From Rhabdophis nuchalis (lineage: Eukaryota; Chordata; Lepidosauria; Squamata; Natricidae): a stretch of DNA of 64,000 nt. A program made the position numbers and the translations under genes. Location of the stretch: NCBI GenBank assembly GCA_039707465.1, contig CM077644.1, forward strand, positions 79,382,875 to 79,446,874. Direction: 5' to 3'. Below are positions 1-11,310 of this stretch, piece after piece; the first letter of the stretch is position 1; each line of letters begins with the position of its first letter. The notes under the pieces are model-generated. The model ran no database searches, had not been told where the DNA came from, and saw only the letters and a program-made list of their open reading frames with translations.

Positions 1-2213
1 AACTTGAATTCTATCCAACAACAAATTTCTCACAATCTACCCAATAAACATTTAGTGGTATATTTCAGGAATATAACTACTGGAACCTTTTTTCCTCACT
101 ACAGGATACAGCAGGTGTCACGTTGACTTTATGTCCTGCTTCTTATTGTGAAAATTAACAAAGAAAGAGAACGTTCCCTCTGGATCACTGGGGCACTTAG
201 ATGGAAATGGATAAATTCTCTTTTGAGTCTTGCCAAATCATTCCCATGAGCCAATAGATTCGAACAATATGAGGTACAGAATAGTAGTCAATAGTTAAGA
301 TCATCTTCTTCTCTGATATATCAGAGTCCCAGTGGGCTGTCTGGAATGCTCTGCCAACAGAATATTTGCTGCAAAAATATGTACACTGCCTCATGGGAGG
401 AAAACAAGTGAAGACACATCATCCTAAAGCCGAATCTATATTAACAATGGTTTTTAAAAAAAAAATTGAACCTGTTCTTCCCAGTGCAAGGACAACTTGT
501 ATACGCACTATATACAGATCTACAGAATGTGGCATTGACCGAACATTCCACCAAGGTTCGGTTGTATGTACCATAATTTCATAAAGTAAAATTTATCACT
601 ACTTTGATCCTCCTATCCCTTTCAAACTCCAAAGGAACGACGTTCCGCTTCCACTCAGTCCATTTTAATTTTGTTTTATGACTTGATGTAATAAAATAAA
701 GCCTTATTTCCATTCTGGGTCATTTTTTCATAACTGAGGCACATCAACTCTGACAGCTGCAAAAAGAAATATTTCTTGAAATTCCCAAGTCAGGAGTACA
801 AGAGCTCCTGCAATGTTTTTTTTTTTTTTTTTTGGTAAAATGGTGGATTTTTGCAAGAGCAAATGATGTTGTAGACAAAGACATAAGATCCTCCTCCTCT
901 GTTTTATAAAATGGAAAGCCAAAGGTTTGAGAACAATATCCTGTCATTCAATGGGAATCTCTTTTGACTTTATTTCCTAATATGCTGATCTTACATTAAG
1001 CCATTAAACAAACCCTAAAGCTTGCTACTTGGTCTCTTGAAGAAATAATATGCCCACTGAAGCAAAGTTATTATTATTTTGTGACATTTACCACTGTTAT
1101 TGCCTATCACAGTTCGTACCCAAAGACTGTGATAAGTAATCACAGATTCCTAAATACCTCATAATATTATTCAATTTGCATTGTACATATAAGTACAATG
1201 TACTGCCCATATGGAAGTGAAGGCTACATCTGAAATAAGGATGAACGCTATTAGTTTCTTGTTGCTTTCAATGCTTTGGGTCTTGTTTTGTTGCAAAATA
1301 CTTATCACATCAAGAGCTACTTCTGCAGAACAATTTCCTAAATATGATGGAATCCCCTCTGCATCTTACTTGTCAAAGACTACACGTGTGCACAATTTCA
1401 TTATTAAATAGCCAAATACCTGAAGTGTAAAGGCCAATGCATAAGTATGTCAGTGGAAATGTTGTATGTTTACCACTCACTTTAAAGACAAATCAGCACA
1501 AATATCAAGCACATCTATTTAGTCAACAATGTTGACTTGAGCTAATGATTTATAAGTTAAGCATTGAAATGCCCCGAGGTAAGGAAATTACCAAACAGAC
1601 CTTGCAAACATACGGAACCATCGTTATGGTCTGACATTTATATCAGCTTTACTGCTCAGATAATTCAGTCCTTTATGAGTGCAATTGCAGTCTTTTTTGT
1701 ACGAAAAGTCTGATTAAAAACAAGATGGAGCTTGCTCCTGACTAGACAGAAGGAGAACAGATGCATTTCTAATGTTTGTGTCAGGACAGAATATTCTTTG
1801 ATTAATGTCTCTTGGCTGCTAAAAGTTAACAAAAATTACAACTTTGTAAATAAAAAAATATTTCTTTATATTAAAGACATGCTTAGCTTATAATTTTAGA
1901 TTACGGTTGCCCACTAAAACAATCCACATTAAAAATTGGATTATTAAAAAGTTTTGGCTTTCTTTGTTCTTCACAGATACCCTGTAAAGATATTCTTATG
2001 AAGCAAGCTGCCTTATCTAAAACCAGACAATTTATCTGGCTAATTCAGTATTGCCCACTTTGTTACCAGTAGTTCTTTTGTGACTTGATAACTATTTTTA
2101 CTTGTCAACTGCTACTAGAATCTTTTAACTACAGATGTCAACAAGGATGTCCGGTATCACTGAAACACGATCATTCTATTTCTAGAGTCATAATCTCATG
2201 AATAGGACTCTAG
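1..2213. other. Unique AT-rich flank, no gene seen
   Basis: There is no convincing coding frame; the short open frames lack domain signal. The only simple repeat is a T18 run at 816-833. No mobile element was recognised. By position this is DNA downstream of NEGR1. Confidence 0.5.
816..833. repeat. T18 homopolymer
   Basis: Eighteen consecutive T on the plus strand. It could be the poly(A) end of an old minus-strand retroelement, but nothing recognisable adjoins it. Confidence 0.6.
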
Positions 2214-2223
2214 AATCTCATGA

Positions 2224-2687
2224 GTAGCCAAGAAATTAAAAGACACTGCTTCTGGAGAGGATAGCTATGGCAAAGCTGGACAGCATACTAAAAAGCAGAG
2301 GCATCACCCTGTCAACAAAAGTGTGTATAGTCAAGGCTATGGTTTTCACAGTTGCAATGTATGGCTATGAAAGTTGGACCATAAGAAAGGCTGAGTGCCA
2401 AAGAATTGAGCCTTTGAACTATGGTGCTGGAGAAGACTCCTCTGGGTCCCTTGGACTTCAAGGTGATCAAACCGGTCAGTCCTAGAGGAGACCAAGCTTG
2501 ACTGCTTTTTAGAAGGCTGGATCCTGAAGATGAAACTCAAATACTTTGGCCACCTAATGAGAAGGAAGGACTAACTAGGCATGAGCTTAAATGGACTCCA
2601 GAGGATAGTAGAGGACAGGAAGGCCTGAAGGAGCATTGTCATGGGGTCACGATGGGTTGGACACGACTTCACAACTAATAACAATTA
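2224..2687 (+). mobile_element. RTE/BovB LINE, 5'-truncated 3' end, with target duplication
   Basis: The translation beginning MAKLDSILKSRGITLSTKVC and continuing VKAMVFTVAMYGYESWTIRK is the C-terminal region of BovB reverse transcriptase. It is followed by the frame-shifted 'KYFGHLMRRK' segment and by the BovB 3' end 'gggttggacacgacttcacaac'-like sequence with an acaa tail. The copy is decayed, with a frameshift near 2420, an internal shortening near 2570 and several stops. A 10-bp direct repeat, aatctcatga, flanks it at 2214-2223 and 2688-2697, consistent with target-primed insertion. A further copy of the repeat at 2192-2201 suggests the target already held a short tandem duplication. Confidence 0.88.
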
Positions 2688-2697
2688 AATCTCATGA

Positions 2698-4959
2698 TAA
2701 GGACCCTATAGGCAAGTACATCTACCAGGTGCTGCTCACAATAAGATGGGGCAATAAAAGGCAGAGGTTATAATTTTTTGATAATGGAGTTAACATGATT
2801 AGATGGACCATCAGAGACTAATGATCCAAGCCATCTAGTTTAAGGATGAACAATTTGCAACATCCTTCTTTATATATCCAATTTCCTTAGGAACTGATCG
2901 AAATCTTATTTTCTTTCAAATGTAGTATATGCTAGATCCAACTAAAGAACTGCTGCACTCATGAGATAAATGTACACAAAGTTATTGAGATATTGAAGAG
3001 ATCCAGTAAATAGAATAAAGCCACTTTTACAACCTCTGAATTCAAGTGTCATAATCCTTGATTACAAAGTTATGTTAAGTGTAATATCTCTAAATACGGT
3101 GTCATTATTATCACAATGATGATTATAATAATTTTAAATAATGGTAATTTAAAATAAAAGTAACAGCAAAAATCATATGGTATTATTCAGATGATCATAA
3201 AAAAATAAAAGAGACTAAAACAATAGAATTTTAATTTATTTCCAGAGATAAATGCAAAAGCAATGTCTATCTAACGTTGGGCAGTATTGCTTTTTCTAAT
3301 CCAAGTCTGCTTGTTTTTCAGATTGTGAAAGATATTGATGGACTATTACAAAAAATTAAAGACTTTTTAAAGACTTTAATAAATTCAATATAAAAAGCCC
3401 ATTCTTTAGTTCCTTCCATTAGAATCCATTTTGGATGCTGCCTGATTTATTCCTAGCCAAATCCAATTGAACTCACTAATCTTTATTTCTAACCACAGGA
3501 TTGCTTTGAATATGGATTCAAAATACCACCCCTCCCTTAAATATATAGAATATTTGGGGTAAATTAATTTTTTATAGGATGCTATTTCTCTTTACACGGA
3601 GATGCCTAGATTTATGTTTCCTTTCCCCAATTTTGCCTTTCACAGTGTTTCCTGCTAAGCAGAAAAGATATTAAAATATGGGTTTGTGAGCTATTAATTA
3701 TATTTGCATATGGTTGGTAAATTAAAGGTCACAAGCTTTTATCCAATAAACACAGAAATAACAACAAAAATGAGAACTGGGGAAAAAAACTCTCAGGGTA
3801 ACCTTTAGATTAAAAATTCGGATTTTAAAGTTAAAAATGCCCTGGGATGTCTTTAGACAAACCACCCCAGCCATCAGACAAAATGGCATGTGGAAAAACA
3901 TTCCAGAAGAAGCCAATGGCAAACCATTTCTATACTGTTTCCCAAACTACACGCAGATGCTTGTGAAGTTATCAGGAACCAAGTGTGACCCAAGGGACAT
4001 TTCATATTCTCCCACTGGTTCCTAAACTCACTTCACTGACTGTGGAGACAGAGTTCAGAGACCTCAGTAAATTAAATCCATTGCACAGCTCATTTACCAC
4101 ATTTTCTATCAAAGAGCATCAGTGCCAGTAACAAAGGCAACAGAAACTGAACAATGGCGCATTTGAAAAATGAAGATATGCAAATGTTATAGCTGTTGGA
4201 TTCAATAAAGATCAGTGGATGATAAAGTTTGGTTTATAGCAATGGACTGATGTTTCTGTTAATAATAAATGAAAGCCACAGGAAAGCTTGACTCCTGGAA
4301 GTCATGCTGACCAATGTGGCTAATGGAGATTTTATGTGGTCATCAATGTAAATGTTTTAACATTCCAAGTTCTTACTTTGATGCCCATCATTGTACATTA
4401 AAAAAAGTACATTAAAGGAAGGAAAAACAAAGAATTTCTCCACAGCAGAGATAATGCAGGTTAAGAGTTTCAGCTGAATATTTTATAATCTTAAAATCAA
4501 ACCTCAGTTCGGTTTAAACTAGCAGGGTAGCCCAAAACATTTCATTTAATTCAAGTCTATTTTACACATTTATAAAGCAGAATAAATATTTCCTATTAAT
4601 GAGAAAATTAGGGTGAGCTGCTTCAGTGCCATTTTCCATATCTAAGGGTCTTACATATTACATTATATTGTGCTCATTTGCATATTAATGAGGCACACAA
4701 GGTCACATGAAAAGAACTCAGTGCAAAAACTATCATGATGTTTTTAAGTGAGTTATCAATTATCCATGCCCCAAATATCTTGAAGATCCTTCCAGATATT
4801 GAACTTAAAGAGGAAATGGGAGTAATGGTCCAAGCCATTTTTGCCTTCTGGGAACAAAAGACAAAATGGCACCCTTTTGGACTTTCAAAAGCCAATTGGA
4901 CTGATAGTTGCATCTTCAACATTGTTGAATGGGTAAAGTTGTGCACCATTTCATACATA
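2698..4959. other. Unique DNA, no gene; one octamer-like site
   Basis: No coding frame of note and no clear repeat. A stretch near 3890-3930 (agccaatggcaaaccattt) weakly recalls the 3' part of BovB-related SINEs but is too short to call. At 4674-4700 there is an AT-rich near-palindrome containing ATTTGCAT. The overlapping open frames at 4674-5001 show no domain I recognise. Confidence 0.4.
4673..4701. promoter_or_regulatory. Octamer/homeodomain-like near-palindrome
   Basis: The site gtgctcATTTGCATatTAAT followed by gaggcac holds a perfect POU octamer (ATTTGCAT) beside a TAAT core, framed by inverted gtgctcat/atgaggcac arms. POU3/POU4 factors bind such sites in neural enhancers. Here only the sequence resemblance is seen, with no test of conservation. 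Confidence 0.2.
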
Positions 4960-5286
4960 CCATGTTTTCCCCAAAATAAGACAGGGTCTTATTTCTTATA
5001 GCAGCAGCTATGAGGTGACCAGGTCGCTGCTTCCTGCACCTCAAAAATAATAAGACCTCCCCAAAAATAAGGCCGAGTGCTGATTTCGAGGGTCAAAAGA
5101 AAATAAGACCCTGTCACTTATTTTTGAGGTGCAGGAAGCAGCGACCGTGGTCACCTCATAGCAGCTGCTGTGTTGCAATTTTTTCAGGGAGGGCTTATTT
5201 TCAGGGGAGGGATTATTTTATTGTATGCACTCAAAAGTTCAATTGGGCTTATTATCAGGGGAGGTCTTATTTTCAGGGTAACAGGA
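4960..5286. mobile_element. Palindromic TA-flanked MITE ('ataagac' family), head-to-head copy
   Basis: The left end ccatgttttccccaaaataa and the right end ttattttcagggtaacagga are inverted repeats. The left flank is TA and the right is TG (a probable decayed TA). Inside, agcagcagctatgaggtgac and its inverse agctgctatgaggtgacc-like segment form a second large inverted repeat around 5020-5065 and 5115-5175. The element therefore looks like two half-copies joined head to head. TA target duplications are typical of Tc1/mariner-type non-autonomous elements. A second copy of the family lies at 44558-44810. Confidence 0.7.
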
Positions 5287-6107
5287 TGCCTTAAGAGACC
5301 CAAGATTTTTGAGTCTGAGGCAAATAGCACCTCCTCCAATTATTTGTGGCCACCTGAAGTCAAGACCTTATTCAGCTTTATGGTAGGTTCAACCACAGTA
5401 AATGAGGTGAAGAAAAGCATGCAGGTGTAACACAGTAGGCAACCCCTTGGAAAGAAAAGCTCTTGTTTCATATCAGTGTACTCTGCAAATTGCCAGATCT
5501 TTTCAATTTATTCAGAGAAGAATTAATTTCTCTGTCAGTCTCATCTCCATTTGGCTCAATTTACTGACAAAGATGTATCAGAGATACAAGTAATTAAGCT
5601 TGACATACTCAAGAAATGTAGCAAAAGTTCATAATTAAGGGTAAGCATCCTTGAAATAATCAGGAAGTGTCATTATTTGGGCATGAGCTTGAAATGTAGT
5701 AATGTGAAGGGTACTATTCATGGCAAAGCATCGATACTACATTCTCCCTGGCTTAACTACTGATCTTTTCTCTTGAAATTTATTGAGCCAGCTCATTAAA
5801 ACATGTAAATTTGCTGGGCTTCGTTCCCTTACATTAACCTAGCATATATATACACACAGTAGAGCCTGAGTTATAGAACAGGCAGTAAATGTGATAATTT
5901 CTGAATTTTTTCCCCCAATACATGCAGACGTCCAATATCCATTTTAACTTTTCTGCTTCATTATAAAATAAGATTTTAAAATGAGAATTGTTCTGCTAAC
6001 CATTGATTGCTTAAATTGTTCTCAGCATCATTCAGTAAGAGTGAGCTATATTAATAGAGATTTTTTTTGAGGGGGGGAGAGGGAAATCTAGTTACACTTG
6101 TTAAAAA
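5287..6107. other. Unique DNA, nothing recognised
   Basis: AT-rich sequence without a credible coding frame or recognisable repeat. A short T8/G7 run occurs near 6061-6077. Confidence 0.4.
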
Positions 6108-6196
6108 AACATGCACTGTTAAACAGTTTTCTGAAACACAAAGGATGAGTGTAAAAATGCTTCCGACTCTAAAACGAACATGTGTTTTTAAACAGC
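6108..6196 (+). repeat. 89-bp inverted repeat, left arm
   Basis: This segment recurs in reverse complement at 6589-6677 with only two differences in 89 bases, both transitions (one at a CpG). The right arm lies inside a hAT MITE, so this left arm is the likely source. It is not flanked by a visible target duplication. Confidence 0.9.
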
Positions 6197-6571
6197 ATTA
6201 CTTGAAACAGCATAAATCAGAACAACCTTTATTTTAAGCTGATGTGTTCAGGCTGTTTTTAGAAAACACCTTCCCAAATTCCCAAGCTGACTGAGCTTCA
6301 GGTTATGGATACTTTCTCTAAAATGTTTCTGTATTACATGTTTTCCCTATTATTTTTATCAGGAGACGAGTCATTTAGAGCAATTTCCTTGCACTTTAGA
6401 AATTCTAAATGGGATAGATGTGAATTATCTAGGTCAGAAACTGGGAATGGTAGATGTTTTTCTTCAGCTGGTTTGAGGCCTTAATATTAATTGTGTAGGT
6501 TGAAGAATAATATTAATTGCACAGGGATAATTTTTCCTAACAGGACTGTGGTTGCCTGGATTGTGTTAGTT

Positions 6572-6785
6572 CAGGGGTATCCAACCTTGCTGTTTAAAAA
6601 CACATGTTCATTTTAGAGTCGGAAGTATTTTTACACTCATCCTTTGTGTTTCAGAAAACTGTTTAACAGTGCATGTTAAGTGGACGACCTCTGGACTTCC
6701 ACTCCCAAAATCCGATTTTAACACAGGGGGATTCTGGGAATTGAAGTCCACAAGTCTTACAGTTGCCAAGGTTGGAAACCTCCTG
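6572..6785. mobile_element. hAT MITE interrupted by the inverted 89-bp segment
   Basis: The element starts with the hAT-type end caggggtatccaaccttg at 6572-6588. After the 89-bp insert it resumes at about 6678 with ttgaagtccac-type palindromic MITE sequence and ends in ggttggaaacctcctg at 6785. Flanks tgttagtt and tgtcatgt are only a partial 8-bp match, so the insertion is old. The insertion point lies just inside the left terminal repeat. Removing 6589-6677 restores the layout of the related MITEs at 18467 and 56140. Confidence 0.72.
6589..6677 (-). repeat. 89-bp inverted repeat, right arm (inserted in the hAT MITE)
   Basis: Reverse complement of 6108-6196 at 87 of 89 positions. Its edges coincide with the breakpoints in the hAT element, which implies that a local inverted copy was inserted there. 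The 155-codon open frame starting at 6669 runs through this junction and is not a gene. Confidence 0.88.
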
Positions 6786-7608
6786 TGTCATGTCACATCC
6801 TTAGATGCCATTTATGCTGTTGTTTCTAGCTTTGGCAATCTTTGTTGTTTTAACCTTGCTCTTTGTTCCTGCTATGTAAAGAGTACACATACACATTTAT
6901 TCAGACTTTGCAATTTCTGCCTTGTCTTTCCTGTTTGTGCCAAGGATTATCACAGTTTTGTTGAGGCGCCAATGACATGCAGAGTTATTCTTCGCCCCCT
7001 CACCATTTTGCATTTCACTGATTTTTCAGGGAATGGCTCATGGACATATACGACCTCTTTAAAAAAAAAAAAAAAGCGCCAGAAGGACAGGCAACTCAAA
7101 AGCATTTTGAGGGAGATGCAATCCATCACAAGTTAACCTTTACGGATTCTATTGCTCACATAGTAGGAAATTTGTATTTAGCACTTGCTGCTTGATAACA
7201 CCCTTCCAATCACAAAGAAATATCTTCTTTCCCATTAGTATTTCCATTTAATTTATTCTTAATGCTATGTAAACTAGCAGTTTATCTGGCCACTTTATAT
7301 ACTGACATGACAAGAAATCATTAAGCACACAGACCACACAAGACATACTGGTGATGTTACAGTGTTACAACTGAAGCTCCTTTCCTGTTCCTCTTCCCCA
7401 TCACCTGTAAGGTATCACTAATTTGTACTCTGCCCACCGTCATGACAGTCATTTACATAACACTTTCCAGGCTTGTCTATGCGCAAGGCTGAATATATAT
7501 ATATATATTTTAAAAAATGAAATAAAATCTCCTGCTTTCTTGGTTCAGGGATAATAAACTTATTAATTGTCCAAAATGGCTGGTTGATGAACTAGAAAAA
7601 TATCTTTG
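6786..7608. other. Unique DNA, no gene seen
   Basis: The open frame extending to 7136 ends in an A-run-coded poly-lysine and shows no domain. There is a short (AT)8 tract at 7494-7509. No repeat family was recognised. Confidence 0.4.
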
Positions 7609-8046
7609 TAGGGGTGGGTTGCTGGGGGTTCACAGGGTTTGGGAGAACCTCTAGCTAAGATTCTGTGCAGTTCGGAGAACCCCCAAATTCCACTCCTGGC
7701 TGGACCTGCCCACCCTTCCCGTCCCACCCCTCCCAGAGCCCCCATGCAGCCCATTTTGGATGCAAGCAAGTGCAGGGCATGCACGGAGGCTTGAGGTGGA
7801 TGAAAAACGGGCCTACTGGAAGTTCAGGAAGGCCTGAAATGGGCCCATTTCCAGCCCCCAGGGGGCCTCTGGGGCCTGGGGAGGCCATTTTCACCCTCCT
7901 TGAGGTTTAAGGAAAGCCTCTGGAGCCTGGGGAGGGCAACCCCTCCCCCGTGGGGCAGGAGTCCGACTAGGCCATGCCCACTATGGCCACACCCACCCAG
8001 CAACCTGGGCACTACCCCTCGCTAAGATTCTTGAAGCCTACCCCTG
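7609..8046. mobile_element. GC-rich hAT element, non-autonomous (438 bp)
   Basis: The ends are taggggtgggttgctggggg and gaagcctacccctg (inverted repeats). Flanks tatctttg (7601-7608) and tctctttg (8047-8054) match at 7 of 8 positions, the 8-bp duplication typical of hAT. The interior is strikingly GC-rich against the AT-rich surroundings and carries purine/pyrimidine runs that open spurious frames on both strands. There is no transposase frame. The outer bases resemble those of the shorter element at 41835-42008. Confidence 0.78.
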
Positions 8047-8068
8047 TCTCTTTGCATTTGAATACTAT

Positions 8069-8069
<1 letters not shown>

Positions 8070-8136
<67 letters not shown>

Positions 8137-8139
8137 AAA
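8070..8139. repeat. (AAAG)n microsatellite
   Basis: About 17 uninterrupted GAAA units ending in a short A-rich stretch. It follows the hAT element by about 20 bp. It is likely to be length-polymorphic. Confidence 0.95.
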
Positions 8140-9896
8140 ATAAATAAAAAAGGAAATAGTTTTCTTCACTGCTTGAAACAGCTGAAATGAAACAGATGAT
8201 TTTGAAATGGGTTAAGCTGCCAAGAAATAGCCCTTGTCCTTCCAGGCCTATTAGGACTAGGGAAAGTTGCCAGAACGATGTCTAAAATTTGTGATATAGC
8301 CAGAAATGATTCAGACACATCCTAATGGGGGGGGGGGACCCTCGAAATAAACAAACAAACAAACAAAAAACCTCCCCTAAGGAAATGGATTTCCATAACA
8401 GAAAAAAAGCGATGTGCACAAATTAAAGCATACGGTAATATAATCTCTCTCTCTTACACATATACACATATATACAAAGAGTTAAAATTAATTACTATAA
8501 TTTAAAAAGAATTCAGTGTTATAGCAGGGAAGACTGTGACCAGTGCACACAGGTCCATGGTTCAGTTTGCTGCTTAGTTGCCGTTGGAAACAACTTCAAA
8601 GCTTCCTTCTTATGGTTCTTTATTATTTTTTTAAACTGGACTCAGACCACCCCAATAAATAAACGAATGACAACTTCAAAGAGATGATTGTATTCTCACA
8701 ATCCTTGAGGTATTCTAGTAATAACAGCATGAAAGATTTGATAGATAAAAGGGTGTCAACAGTAAAGTCCAGGAAAAAATATATAAACCAAAAGGAGGTT
8801 GTACTGTCTAAAAGATCTAACCTTCTCATCTACAAAGAACCTCATCAAATAAGAAAGAATCTATGTAACACTTTTGGAAGAGCTAATTGACAAATAGCAA
8901 TATGTTACCAGATATCCTTTTCTAAAGGATCTGGGTGTATTGAAGAATAGAGAAGGGGAAACAATTTAAAATCTTCCAATAAAAAAAAGTTCTTTCTTTC
9001 TTCTAGCACCCTTAGTTTTGATGGCTCACTGATGTCAGATTTGGAACGGCTTTTCCCAATATTCTAGAGTCTAGTTTCATAGCTATAGTTCTCACAAGGT
9101 ATCTATGGAATCTATAGTATAGAATAACACTGCAATCTTAAAAAATGTGTGTGGTAGTCAATAAATCCCACCAAGTACCAAAATTGATGATAACTTCTAG
9201 TTTTTTCAAATAACTAATTACAGAGAAATTTGGACATGGTGGAAATAAGATTTGATTGTCTCATCAATTAGACAGGTTTATCACAGTGTTGAAGAAACAA
9301 AATACCAACTTCTTAAGAATATAACAGTTTGTGGAATCAAGTATGATATTCACTGTTTTATTCTAGACATACACTATATTCCATAGATTTGTAATGCAAG
9401 AAAGCCATGGAATTTGCAGTTCTGACTCTTCCTGAATTTATGATTATAGACAAAATTTAGTACTGGCTATTGGTAGGGAGAGACAGATCATAAGACAGTT
9501 TTATCTATTTTTCCAGATTCATTGTTCAATATGAACAACCCTCCCCCTCACCTATTCCCAAGCAAAAAACAAAAAACAAACAAACCAAAAAAAAACCCCT
9601 CCTGTGCCACAAGTAGAACATTGATTCTCTGTTCCTGATATATTAGATAAGGGAATACCATTCTTTACTTGCCTGAAAATTGCTTATTTTTTTGTTAAGC
9701 TATATTTAGTTCAGCAGGTCATTATTATCCTTCAGTCTGCATTGTCATAAAGATGCTTTAATTTAAAGCTGCATAGTACAGGAATTATTTATTGTTTTAA
9801 TATGTTTTATCATATGATAATGCATTAACCTTCTGTATAGGATCACAAATGAAAATCTATTTGTGGAATGAAGAACTGATGGCTCACCACCATGAT
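8140..9896. other. Unique DNA with short simple repeats
   Basis: No gene or mobile element was recognised. There is a G10 run near 8328, short (AAAC)n tracts at 8350-8367 and near 9565, and a T-rich stretch near 9685. The open frames of 60-70 codons on both strands have no domain signal. Confidence 0.4.
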
Positions 9897-10017
9897 CTTC
9901 CTTCCTTCCTTCCTTCCTTCCTTCCTTCCTTCCTTCCTTCCTTCCTTCCTTCCTTCCTTCCTTCCTTCCTTCCTTCCTCCCTCCCTCCCTCCCTCCCTCC
10001 CTCCCTCCCTCCCTCCC
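9897..10017. repeat. Compound (CCTT)n-(CCCT)n microsatellite
   Basis: About 20 units of CTTC/CCTT (9897-9976) pass directly into about 10 units of CCCT (9977-10017). The strand is fully polypyrimidine over about 120 bp, so it could adopt triplex (H-DNA) structure. The open frames through it encode low-complexity LPSF or GREGGREG/KEGR repeats and are not genes. Confidence 0.95.
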
Positions 10018-11310
10018 ATCCATCGTAAATCATTAAAACATAACCTTGAAATATTAATGCAAACAGCAATTCAACCTCTATTGCAGTCTCCACATATATT
10101 CAGTAACCTTTGCAAAACAGGTGAATCATCTATCTTAAATATATATTACATTTACTGGCAAATAAAATTAATTTAAAACACCAGTGCCTTAGTAAATCAT
10201 CTTAGTAATGGGGGGGGGCGCAATGGAATAATATATATATATATATCAACTCAGCATCACACTGGCTAGTATGAAATCATTAGCATCAAAATCATTTCAA
10301 AGGATTTTGCGATGTGTATTTTTTAAAATCCTACATAAACTTTCCAATATTGAAATGGAAGAGTTCAATCAAAACTTGAGCAGGAGGTGGCCATAGAGAG
10401 GAGGCACACATCCAGTTTTCCGTGTTTAATTAAACATCCTGAATTTGTAACAAGAAGCAATCCATCTTGTAACTGTTGATCTAACTGTGGTGTATAAATA
10501 TTGAAAGTCAATCAGTCTGCTGGGTATATAATATGAATGTCAATCAAGGAAAGCTATATTTTCTTGGTTCCCAGCAGGATGACAATAGGTTAGAAAAATT
10601 AACATCATTTTACAGATGTTTTTCTCTCCATAAAACAATAAGGTTTCAAGCACATGCTGTGATTCTAAAAAAAAAAGGAAGAGATTATAGCTAAAATATA
10701 GTCATGCATCATTCTTTTTTTTCTTGTTCTTTTAAAATGGAGATAAATAGACAGCTGGGGAGGACTATTTTAACTTTTCATGCAGTAACTCTGGACTAGG
10801 CTGTGCAACAATCTTTTACAGTGAAAGATTAAAAACAAAAAAGTAAGGTAAGATGAGATGAACTTTAGTATCCTTTATATGCTCATTATAATTCTAATAA
10901 AAAATTGGAGACAGTATTTATCATTAAATGTATGTAGAAATCAATGTTCCTTCAAATTATAGTCATGCAATCATAGTTCCCTATGCAAGCTATATTGTTT
11001 TTGGCTTATTTACTATACAGTGTTTAAATATATTAGTACCAGTGGCATCATTTTAAAATCTAGATTTTTTTTAAAGCTTGTGTGAAACTTTGCTTCTTAT
11101 AAACGTTTACATGTCTCTGTGTATTTTTTAAAAAATTCCTCTTCCTTATTGAAAAAAGTTCACAGCAATGCAAAATACAGTTATGTATCAAGTATACCCA
11201 ATCAGTAATGCAACCAACAATGTAAAAGCAAAAAGCAAAATCAAACCAAATATGTATATTTAAAATCGTTAGTCCCTTTAATAATTTAAACAATGCAGTT
11301 AAAAAATGAA
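10018..11310. other. Unique DNA, nothing recognised
   Basis: AT-rich sequence with a G8 run near 10210 and an (AT)8 tract near 10231. There is no credible coding frame or recognisable mobile element. Confidence 0.4.

Noticed and set aside
3890..3935. Possible BovB-SINE relic (gccaatggcaaaccatttct)
   Set aside because: Too short and without flanking SINE sequence or duplication.
4674..5001. Overlapping 88- and 94-codon frames on opposite strands
   Set aside because: No domain, no splice context and no similarity I recognise. The plus frame runs into the MITE.
6669..7136. 155-codon plus-strand open frame
   Set aside because: It begins in the inverted 89-bp insert, crosses a hAT MITE and ends in a poly-lysine run from A-rich DNA. 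There is no recognisable domain.
9763..10176. Open frames encoding GREGGREG/KEGRKEGR or LPSFLPSF repeats
   Set aside because: They are translations of the CCTT/CCCT microsatellite.
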